From assembly GCF_002356295.1 (NCBI RefSeq), contig NZ_AP018042.1:1396361-1460360 (forward strand): 64,000 nucleotides of DNA, read 5' to 3'. This DNA comes from Labilibaculum antarcticum. Its GTDB lineage: Bacteria; Bacteroidota; Bacteroidia; Bacteroidales; Marinifilaceae. The position numbers and the translations under genes were made by a program. The notes beneath the pieces were generated by a model. It was given only the letters and a program-made list of their open reading frames with translations, did not search any database and was not told where the DNA came from. Numbering within the stretch: the stretch's first letter is position 1; each line of letters starts with the position of its first letter. Below, one piece after another: positions 53,380 to 60,238 of the stretch.

Positions 53380-54336
53380 ATGAAATGGAAAAAACTAGGA
53401 AAAATTTTTGATCCAACAGAACATGAGCTCCCCAATGCTTGCCTTGAGTTTGCCCAATCTCCTCAAGCCATTGTTTTTGATGACTTTGTTCGGATATACT
53501 TTTCAACAAGGCAAATAGATAAAAACGGAAAATTTTTAAGCCATATTGCTTTTGCCGATTTTGATAAAAGCTTGAAAAAAATCATCCAGATCTCATCAAA
53601 ACCTGTTATCAGCTTAGGCAAACTAGGATGTTACGACGAGCATGGGATATTTCCTTTAAATGTAGTGAGAGACGAGGATAAAATCCTAGGCTATATTGGA
53701 GGATGGACCAGAAGAGTATCAGTATCAGTTGAAACCTCCATAGGCTTATCTGAAAGTTTTGATAACGGTCTAACTTTTAAAAGAATTGGAGATGGACCTG
53801 TTTTAACTTCATCTTTACACGAGCCTTACCTGGTTGGAGATCCTTTCGTTGCCATTTTCGACGACATTTATCATATGTGGTATATATACGGAACCAAATG
53901 GGTTCAGCCCGAAGGTACAGATGAACCTCAACGGGTTTATAAAATTGGATATGCCACATCTGATAATGGAATTTCATGGCAAAAGCACAACAAACAGCTA
54001 ATCACCAACAAACTAAATACCAATGAATGTCAGGCACTGCCAAGTGTCATCAAATACAATAACAAATACCACATGGTATTTTGTTACCGGGAAGCAACTA
54101 ATTTTAGGAATAACAGCCAAAGAGCTTATCGGATTGGATATGCTTTCTCTGAGGACATGAAAAACTGGATTCGCAAGGATGACCAAGTTGGTATTGATGT
54201 CTCTATGGATGGCTGGGACTCGGAAATGCAATGCTACCCGCACATGTTCCATTGCGATGGGAAAATATATCTTTTATATAATGGAAATAAATTTGGACGT
54301 TATGGCTTTGGACTTGCTGTTCTAGAAAACTTGTAA
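53380..54336 (+). CDS. Five-bladed-propeller glycosidase-like protein, copy B
   Basis: A 318-residue paralogue of the preceding protein. The ATG at 53380 is preferred over a TTG at 53368 because MKWKKLGKIFDP aligns with MFKWKKLGRVFNP of copy A. The same blade phrases recur: EFAQSPQAIVFDDFVRIYFS, GCYDEHGIFPLNVV, YKIGYATSDNGISWQKHN, YHMVFCYR, YRIGYAFSEDMKNWIRKD and DGWDSEMQCYPHMFHCDGK. Differences such as DEH for DEF near the putative active site suggest the two copies act on different sugars or form a heterodimer. It is 12 bp after copy A and 4 bp before the GNAT gene. Confidence 0.85.
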   Translation: MKWKKLGKIFDPTEHELPNACLEFAQSPQAIVFDDFVRIYFSTRQIDKNGKFLSHIAFADFDKSLKKIIQISSKPVISLGKLGCYDEHGIFPLNVVRDEDKILGYIGGWTRRVSVSVETSIGLSESFDNGLTFKRIGDGPVLTSSLHEPYLVGDPFVAIFDDIYHMWYIYGTKWVQPEGTDEPQRVYKIGYATSDNGISWQKHNKQLITNKLNTNECQALPSVIKYNNKYHMVFCYREATNFRNNSQRAYRIGYAFSEDMKNWIRKDDQVGIDVSMDGWDSEMQCYPHMFHCDGKIYLLYNGNKFGRYGFGLAVLENL

Positions 54337-54340
54337 CAAG

Positions 54341-54784
54341 ATGAAGATAAGCTACAAAATAAAAAGTGCAAATGAGCAAGACATTCACAATCATTTAATT
54401 GAGTGTAAAGATCGTTTCATTCCTCCGCTCGACAAAACAGTCTGCCTTCAGGACTATTCGAGAAAAATATATAATCAAGCGATCACATTCGAAGCTTGGG
54501 TTGAGAACAGACTTATTGGATGTGTTGCTGCTTATTTTAATTATTCAGAAAATCATTCCGGATTCATAACCAATGTAAGTGTCACCAAGGATTATACTGG
54601 AAAAGGGGTTGCTTTAGAGTTAATGTCAGCTTGTATTAAATATTCTTTTGAAAACCAAATCAAGGAAATTAGTTTAGAGGTTTGTAAAAAGAGTACCGGC
54701 GCCATTCATTTGTATGAGAAATTAAACTTCCTAAAAATAGAGGACAAGAATGATTTTATTATTATGAAACACAACCTGAATTAA
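54341..54784 (+). CDS. GNAT family N-acetyltransferase
   Basis: A 147-residue acetyltransferase. The acetyl-CoA loop is in VSVTKDYTGKGVALELMSAC (about 86-105), and SLEVCKKSTGAIHLYEKLNF (about 117-136) is the conserved C-terminal segment. Its start 4 bp after propeller copy B marks it as the last gene of the WbqC operon. An amino-sugar substrate would fit that context, which is inference. A bidirectional terminator follows. Confidence 0.92.
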   Translation: MKISYKIKSANEQDIHNHLIECKDRFIPPLDKTVCLQDYSRKIYNQAITFEAWVENRLIGCVAAYFNYSENHSGFITNVSVTKDYTGKGVALELMSACIKYSFENQIKEISLEVCKKSTGAIHLYEKLNFLKIEDKNDFIIMKHNLN

Positions 54785-54823
54785 TCTTAAAATATTTAGA
54801 AATATATAATACAGAATTTACAG

Positions 54824-54880
54824 GCAAAAAAAACCTGTCATCGCTAAGATTATTTAGGGATGACAGGTTAGAATTTTTTA
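54824..54880. terminator. Bidirectional terminator after the WbqC operon
   Basis: AACCTGTCATC (54832-54842) pairs with GATGACAGGTT (54859-54869). An A run precedes it and T residues follow. It serves the plus-strand GNAT and the minus-strand superoxide dismutase. Confidence 0.88.
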
Positions 54881-54888
54881 AAAAAAAA

Positions 54889-55470
54889 TTATTCCTCGAA
54901 TCGTTTTTCAATCACATCCCAATTCACCAAATTCCAGAAGTTCTCAATGTATTTCGGACGTGCATTTTGTGTATCCAAATAATAGGCATGTTCCCAAACA
55001 TCCATAGTTAATATTGGTGTCATGCCGTCAGTAAGTGGATTACCGGCATTATTTTTCTTCACAATTCTTAATTTGTTATGAGAATCGGCTACCAGCCATA
55101 CCCAACCCGATCCAAATAATGTTGCACCAGCTTTCGAAAATTCTTCTTTAAATGCAGCTAATGATCCAAATGTTTCGGTTAATGCATCAGCTAATTTCCC
55201 TTTAGGTTCTCCTCCTCCATTTGGACTTAAAGCCATAAAATAAAAAGTGTGATTGTAAACCTGCGCCCCATTATTGAAAATTCCACCTTCGGAATGACGA
55301 ACAATTTCGTCTAAGCTAGCTTTCTCAAAGGCAGTTCCTTTAATTAAATTATTCAAATTGGTAACGTAGGCCTGATGATGCTTTCCATAATGAAACTCTA
55401 ATGTTCTTTGGCTAATTGATGGTTCAAGCTCATTTAAAGCATAAGGTAATTGCGGTAGTTCGTGTATCAT
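54889..55470 (-). CDS. sodB: Superoxide dismutase, Fe type
   Basis: A 193-residue Fe/Mn superoxide dismutase. Metal ligands are in FHYGKHHQAY (H26-type), YNHTFYFMAL and [21 protein letters not shown] has the Gln before the second His that marks Fe enzymes, and NAGNPLTDGMTPIL resembles the Fe-type NAG segment. It has no signal peptide. It is the downstream gene of a tandem pair with a Mn-type enzyme, with a hairpin between. Both remove superoxide; an organism meeting oxygen irregularly may use one or the other by metal supply. Confidence 0.93.
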   Translation of the reverse strand: MIHELPQLPYALNELEPSISQRTLEFHYGKHHQAYVTNLNNLIKGTAFEKASLDEIVRHSEGGIFNNGAQVYNHTFYFMALSPNGGGEPKGKLADALTETFGSLAAFKEEFSKAGATLFGSGWVWLVADSHNKLRIVKKNNAGNPLTDGMTPILTMDVWEHAYYLDTQNARPKYIENFWNLVNWDVIEKRFEE

Positions 55471-55540
55471 ATCTTTGTTTTTTTTGATTTACGATACAAT
55501 TTCAACATAATTTTCCACATATTCAATAATTGACAAAACT

Positions 55541-55570
55541 AAAAGACCGGCTTTCAAAAGAAAGCCGGTC
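55541..55570 (-). terminator. Hairpin between the two superoxide dismutase genes
   Basis: GACCGGCTTTC-TTTT-GAAAGCCGGTC (perfect 11-bp arms, minus-strand reading) is followed by TTTTAG. It would end the Mn-type sod transcript before the Fe-type gene, so the two are likely regulated apart. Confidence 0.85.
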
Positions 55571-55597
55571 CCAAAATCAAAAAAACAATAAACAAAA

Positions 55598-56200
55598 CTA
55601 ATCCTGAAAGCGTTTAGCCACTTCCTCCCAATTTACTACATTCCAGAATTCTGAAATGTAATCTGGTCGTTTATTCTGAAATTTCAGATAATATGCGTGT
55701 TCCCAAACATCCAATCCTAAAATTGGTGTTCCTTTTACGTCTGCTAAATCCATTAGTGGATTATCTTGATTTGGAGTTGAACTCACAACAAGTTTGCCAT
55801 TTGATTGTTTCACCAACCAAGCCCAACCTGAACCAAAACGAGTAGCAGCAGCTTTGGAAAATTCTTCTTTAAATGATTCAAACGATCCAAAATCTTTTTC
55901 AATTGCAGCTAATAATGAACCTGAAGGATTTCCTCCTCCATTTGGAGACATTACGTTCCAAAATAAATCGTGGTTGAAAAATCCACCTCCATTATTTCGC
56001 ACAGCAACTGATTGCTTCGAAATGTTTGCTAATATATTTTCTATGCTTTGTCCTTCAATATCTGTTCCCGCAATAGCAACATTCAAGTTATTTGTATATC
56101 CTGCGTGATGTTTTGAATGATGGATTTCCATTGTTCTTGCATCAATATGTGGCTCGAGAGCATCGTAAGCATATTGTAATTTTGGTAATTCAAATGCCAT
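55598..56200 (-). CDS. sodA: Superoxide dismutase, Mn type (or cambialistic)
   Basis: A 200-residue superoxide dismutase. The ligand segments are [31 protein letters not shown] and [20 protein letters not shown]. The GGG before NHDLFW and the Gln in [11 protein letters not shown] follow Mn-type enzymes rather than Fe-type. No signal peptide is visible. It is 127 bp upstream of the Fe-type paralogue. Metal preference from residues alone is a prediction, since some Bacteroidota enzymes use both metals. Confidence 0.92.
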   Translation of the reverse strand: MAFELPKLQYAYDALEPHIDARTMEIHHSKHHAGYTNNLNVAIAGTDIEGQSIENILANISKQSVAVRNNGGGFFNHDLFWNVMSPNGGGNPSGSLLAAIEKDFGSFESFKEEFSKAAATRFGSGWAWLVKQSNGKLVVSSTPNQDNPLMDLADVKGTPILGLDVWEHAYYLKFQNKRPDYISEFWNVVNWEEVAKRFQD

Positions 56201-56388
56201 ATCTTGTATCTATTTTAATTGTAATTATTATCTATTTTCGTAACACTAAAACAAAGCTAATTTTTATCTGGACTAAATCCAATTAAATTAAAGACTTTTT
56301 TGTCTTTTATTTTCAACACTTCCAAAAGCCTGTTAGCTAAAAGATTTTTAGCTACTTTCGTGCCTTAAAATATTCTTAATATCAACCA

Positions 56389-57690
56389 GTGAACAAACGA
56401 ATTCTCAAAATAGCGCTTCCAAATATTGTCAGTAATATTACCATTCCCCTTTTAGGTATTGTCGATCTGGCTTTGATGGGACATTTGGGAAAAGTTGATT
56501 TTATTGGTGCCATAGCCTTGGGAGGAACCATTTTTAATTTTCTTTATTGGGGATTTGCCTTTTTGCGCATGGGTACAACAGGAATAACTGCCCAAGCCTA
56601 TGGAGCAAGAAATCTGAGCGAAACAATTCTGTCCTTGTCTAGAGCACTTTTAGTTGCACTACTTGGAAGTATTGTTATATTATTACTACAAAAACCAATT
56701 GCTGATTTAAGTTTCTATGTGTTTGACTGTGAAGCATCGGTGGAGAAAATAGCTAAATCGTACTATTACATTAGAGTTTGGGCGGCACCTGCAACAATTG
56801 GTTTGTATGCCTTAACGGGATGGTTTATTGGTATGCAAAACTCGAAGATCCCAATGATAATTGCCGTTGTGAGTAATATTATCAACATTGCGTTGTCCAC
56901 CTACTTTGTTTATGGAATGAATTTAGATGCTCGTGGTGTTGCCTTAGGAACTGTAATTGCCCAGTATTGCGGATTATTTATGGCTCTGTTTTTCATCCTT
57001 CGATTTTACCGTCGATTGTTTCACTACTGGAGTAGAAAAGGGATGATGCAAATTAAAGAATTGAAGAACTTCATTGCAATTAATAAGGATATTTTCATTC
57101 GAACGCTCTGCATCATATTCGTGTTCACATTTTTCACAACAGAATCGGCTAACACAAACAAAACCATTCTGGCCGTAAATTCACTACTCCTGCAATTTTT
57201 ATTCATCTTCTCTTACTTTATGGATGGCTTTGCATTTGCGGCCGAGGCTTTAGTGGGGAAATTTATTGGAGCTAAAAACCAAACTGGATTGAGAAGTGTA
57301 ATTCGTCTGCTTTTTATTTGGGGAATTGGAATAAGCCTCGCCTTCACTATTTTTTATGCGACAAGCAGTAATTGGATTTTAGCAGCATTAACAAATAGTG
57401 AATCGACGATATTAGAAGCACAAGCCTATATAAAATGGATTGTATTATTGCCAATTCTAAGTTTCAGCTCTTTTTTACTGGATGGAATTTTTATCGGTGC
57501 AACCGCTTCGGTCTATATGAGGAAAACAATGATCGCAGCAACTTTATTTGTTTTTATACCCAGTTACTATTTTCTGAGTAACAGCTTTCAAAATCATGGA
57601 TTATGGATGGCCATGCTTGGATTCATGCTGGCTCGCGGAGTATTTCAAACTATATATTACAAAAAGGCAATACTTTTAAAATTCAATTAA
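56389..57690 (+). CDS. MATE family efflux transporter
   Basis: A 433-residue protein with about 12 membrane helices. The start is GTG at 56389 (protein MNKRILKIALPNIVSNIT). MATE features are PLLGIVDLALMGHLGKVDFI (about 20-39), FLRMGTTGITAQAYGARN and the symmetric second half with FMDGFAFAAEALVGKFIGAKN (about 279-299). The exporter removes drugs or metabolites using Na+ or H+. It is of the DinF-like subgroup by the MGHLG motif. The 3' end overlaps the convergent mqnB-like gene by 4 bp. Confidence 0.95.
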   Translation: MNKRILKIALPNIVSNITIPLLGIVDLALMGHLGKVDFIGAIALGGTIFNFLYWGFAFLRMGTTGITAQAYGARNLSETILSLSRALLVALLGSIVILLLQKPIADLSFYVFDCEASVEKIAKSYYYIRVWAAPATIGLYALTGWFIGMQNSKIPMIIAVVSNIINIALSTYFVYGMNLDARGVALGTVIAQYCGLFMALFFILRFYRRLFHYWSRKGMMQIKELKNFIAINKDIFIRTLCIIFVFTFFTTESANTNKTILAVNSLLLQFLFIFSYFMDGFAFAAEALVGKFIGAKNQTGLRSVIRLLFIWGIGISLAFTIFYATSSNWILAALTNSESTILEAQAYIKWIVLLPILSFSSFLLDGIFIGATASVYMRKTMIAATLFVFIPSYYFLSNSFQNHGLWMAMLGFMLARGVFQTIYYKKAILLKFN

Positions 57691-58376
57691 TTCAGATTCA
57701 GAACCCCAGCTAGTGTGAGTTGCAAAGCTTCCGTTAATTTTAAAACTTCTTCTTCCTCAATATTATAGTTTTCACTCGCATTTTCAAGTCGATCGACCAC
57801 ATAAAAAAGCTGAATTAATTTCACGTTCTCTTCCAAACAAACATACAATACACTGGCACCATCCCGACTAATTACATCGGGCTGATTTTTTTGATACATG
57901 CTAGCAATCCCGAACAAATTGGAAGGAATGCAATTACAACTAATTCCACTTGCCTTAATATGTGGTGTTTGAAATTCAGGCAAGCGTAAATTGTTTTCAA
58001 GAATTTCATTTGCGAATGGGAATTCATTTTTATTCCGTATCCCCAAATCAAATACAGAGGAAAATGCGTCTTCAGTTTCAAAACCTAAATCGCCAAAATA
58101 ATCATCAATTAAATTGATTACAATTCCCGATTCCTGTTGATCCTTTAATGAAAAACATCTTCCCAAATGAATAACAACATCATACTTTTTATTATTCAGC
58201 GATTTGGTCAAAGAATAGGATGTAACACTTCCACCAGTTCCAGAGATAAGAATATCCAGCTCCGTTTCCTGATAGCTAAAACGTGCATAGTTCTTCCCTA
58301 AATTTTCAACTAAAACCAGTTGACTAATAAAGTTTTGCATGGCTGAAAAAGCGCCTGCTATTATTAATATCTCCAT
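57687..58376 (-). CDS. mqnB: Divergent futalosine hydrolase-like protein
   Basis: A 229-residue protein of the nucleoside phosphorylase/nucleosidase superfamily. The segment IHLGRCFSLKDQQESGIVIN matches the G-x-A/C-G-x-F core, and DDYFGDLGFETEDAF (about 91-105) corresponds to the futalosine hydrolase 'FADLG.E' motif. The substrate-binding MEGAA motif appears as RDGAS (about 172-176), an unusual change. MqnB splits futalosine to dehypoxanthinyl futalosine and hypoxanthine in menaquinone synthesis. Other mqn genes are not in the window. Because of the altered motif the enzyme may be degraded or altered in specificity. Confidence 0.7.
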   Translation of the reverse strand: MEILIIAGAFSAMQNFISQLVLVENLGKNYARFSYQETELDILISGTGGSVTSYSLTKSLNNKKYDVVIHLGRCFSLKDQQESGIVINLIDDYFGDLGFETEDAFSSVFDLGIRNKNEFPFANEILENNLRLPEFQTPHIKASGISCNCIPSNLFGIASMYQKNQPDVISRDGASVLYVCLEENVKLIQLFYVVDRLENASENYNIEEEEVLKLTEALQLTLAGVLNLN

Positions 58377-58414
58377 TGATGCAATAACTTAGCCAGAACA
58401 AAACTTTCGAAAAG

Positions 58415-58448
58415 TTTGTTATATAGGTGAAATTTATACTTACTTTTG
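58415..58448 (+). promoter_or_regulatory. Bacteroidota-type promoter of folE
   Basis: TTTG (58415-58418) and TACTTTTG (58441-58448) are separated by 22 bp. The folE start codon is 40 bp further on. Confidence 0.6.
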
Positions 58449-58488
58449 AAAGTCAATATTACGACTTGAATTAAAACACTAAATACAG

Positions 58489-59118
58489 ATGGAATTTTCA
58501 ACCAACGGAGACAGTCATAACGGTTTCACAAAAATAGAAAAATACAATCAAGATACTACAGAACAGCTAATGTTTCACTATAAAAAAGTTCTTGAATTGT
58601 TAGGCGAAGATGCCGAACGCGAAGGTCTTTTAAAAACCCCGTTACGAGTTGCTAAAGCAATGCAGTTCTTAACACAAGGATACCATAACAACCCAGAAGA
58701 TATTTTAAAATCGGCTATATTTAAGGAAGATTACCGCCAAATGGTAATTGTGAAAGATATTGAGGTTTATTCTATGTGTGAGCATCATATGTTGCCTTTT
58801 GTGGGTAGAGCACATGTTGCATACATTCCAAACGGCACCATTACCGGATTGAGTAAAATTGCCCGGGTTGTTGATGCTTTTGCTCGAAGATTACAGGTAC
58901 AAGAGCGTTTAACCACGCAGATTAAAGACTGCATTCAAAACACTCTAAATCCATTAGGGGTTGCTGTAGTTATTGAAGCTCAGCACATGTGTATGTCCAT
59001 GCGTGGAGTTCAAAAACAAAATGCAATTACAACGACATCTGATTTTACCGGCGCCTTTGAAAAGGTTGCTACAAGAGAAGAGTTTATTCGTTTGATTTCT
59101 ACTAAATCTAACTACTAA
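58489..59118 (+). CDS. folE: GTP cyclohydrolase I
   Basis: A 209-residue enzyme with the full FolE pattern. [21 protein letters not shown] (about 44-64) is followed by the zinc ligands in [20 protein letters not shown] (Cys and first His, about 94-113), with [20 protein letters not shown] and the third ligand Cys in [13 protein letters not shown]. It converts GTP to dihydroneopterin triphosphate for folate or other pterins. No other fol or que genes lie close, and fabD follows after 177 bp with its own promoter. Confidence 0.98.
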   Translation: MEFSTNGDSHNGFTKIEKYNQDTTEQLMFHYKKVLELLGEDAEREGLLKTPLRVAKAMQFLTQGYHNNPEDILKSAIFKEDYRQMVIVKDIEVYSMCEHHMLPFVGRAHVAYIPNGTITGLSKIARVVDAFARRLQVQERLTTQIKDCIQNTLNPLGVAVVIEAQHMCMSMRGVQKQNAITTTSDFTGAFEKVATREEFIRLISTKSNY

Positions 59119-59176
59119 TTAAGTTGAGTATTCCTAAGAATCAAAGATTTACCAATTTACATTGTTCTTATTAAAA

Positions 59177-59207
59177 TTGCACATTGTAAATTGAATAGAT
59201 ATCTTTG
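59177..59207 (+). promoter_or_regulatory. Bacteroidota-type promoter of fabD
   Basis: TTG (59177-59179) and TATCTTTG (59200-59207) are 20 bp apart. The fabD ATG is about 90 bp downstream. Confidence 0.6.
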
Positions 59208-59295
59208 TGCCTGGGATATTTTAAATCTTACCGTGATAATCAATTCATTACCTTAAATTTATTGATGAATTGGGAATTATTAATTGAAGAAGAAT

Positions 59296-60186
59296 ATGAA
59301 AGCATATGTATTTCCAGGGCAAGGAGCCCAATTTGTTGGTATGGGAAAAGACCTGTACGAAAATTCAGACCTTGCCAAAGATCTTTTTGAACAAGCCAAC
59401 GATATTTTAGGTTTTAAAATTACCGACCTGATGTTTGAAGGAACTGATGAAGATTTACGTCAAACTAATGTTACTCAGCCTGCGATTTTTTTGCATTCTG
59501 TAATTTTAGCTGAAACTCTTGGTGTGAATTTCAAACCAGAAATGGTAGCTGGGCACTCATTAGGTGAATTTTCTGCTTTGGTTGCTAATGGAGCCTTATC
59601 TTTCGAAGATGGTCTTAAATTGGTTTCTCAGCGTGCTGTAGCAATGCAAAAAGCCTGCAAAATTGAACCATCAACCATGGCCGCAATAATCGGATTGGAT
59701 GATGAAACTGTAATAAAAATATGTGGAGAAATTAACGAAATTGTAGTCCCTGCTAATTTCAACTGTCCTGGACAATTGGTTATTTCCGGTAGCATGAAAG
59801 GCATTGAGATTGCTTGCGAAAAACTACTTGAGGCTGGTGCTAAAAGAGCTATTCCTTTAAAAGTAGGTGGTGCATTTCATTCTCCTTTAATGGAGCCTGC
59901 GCGTGTAGAATTGGAGGAAGCTATTGAGAATACGACTTTCTCAACTCCAATCTGTCCGGTATATCAGAATGTAAATGCAATGCCTGTTTCAGATCCTGAT
60001 GAAATCAAGAAAAATTTGGTTTCTCAATTGACTGCTCCGGTTCAATTTACTCAAACCATGGTTAATATGATTGCTGATGGTGCGACCTTATTCACAGAAG
60101 TAGGTCCGGGAAAAGTTATTCAAGGATTGGTAAAAAAAGTTGACCGTAAAATGGAAACTGCAGGTGTAGATTCATTTCAAGGATAA
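59296..60186 (+). CDS. fabD: Malonyl-CoA:ACP transacylase
   Basis: A 296-residue enzyme. The ATG at 59296 is taken; a TTG four codons earlier only adds MKKN. The N-terminal FPGQGAQFVGMGKDL is typical. The active-site Ser88 is in GHSLGEFSAL and the catalytic His195 is in GGAFHSPLM. FTEVGPGKVIQGLVKKV ends the protein. It loads malonyl groups on acyl carrier protein for fatty acid synthesis. It is monocistronic here and convergent with the 991-residue gene, with a shared terminator. Confidence 0.97.
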   Translation: MKAYVFPGQGAQFVGMGKDLYENSDLAKDLFEQANDILGFKITDLMFEGTDEDLRQTNVTQPAIFLHSVILAETLGVNFKPEMVAGHSLGEFSALVANGALSFEDGLKLVSQRAVAMQKACKIEPSTMAAIIGLDDETVIKICGEINEIVVPANFNCPGQLVISGSMKGIEIACEKLLEAGAKRAIPLKVGGAFHSPLMEPARVELEEAIENTTFSTPICPVYQNVNAMPVSDPDEIKKNLVSQLTAPVQFTQTMVNMIADGATLFTEVGPGKVIQGLVKKVDRKMETAGVDSFQG

Positions 60187-60200
60187 AAATACAATTCATA

Positions 60201-60237
60201 AAAAAAGCCGTTTCAATACTTATTGAAACGGCTTTTT
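60201..60237. terminator. Bidirectional terminator between fabD and the PEP-utilising protein
   Basis: AAAAGCCGTTTCAAT pairs with ATTGAAACGGCTTTT, with A residues before and T residues after. It lies 15 bp after the fabD stop and ends 2 bp before the convergent gene's last codon. Confidence 0.9.
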
Positions 60238-60238
60238 G

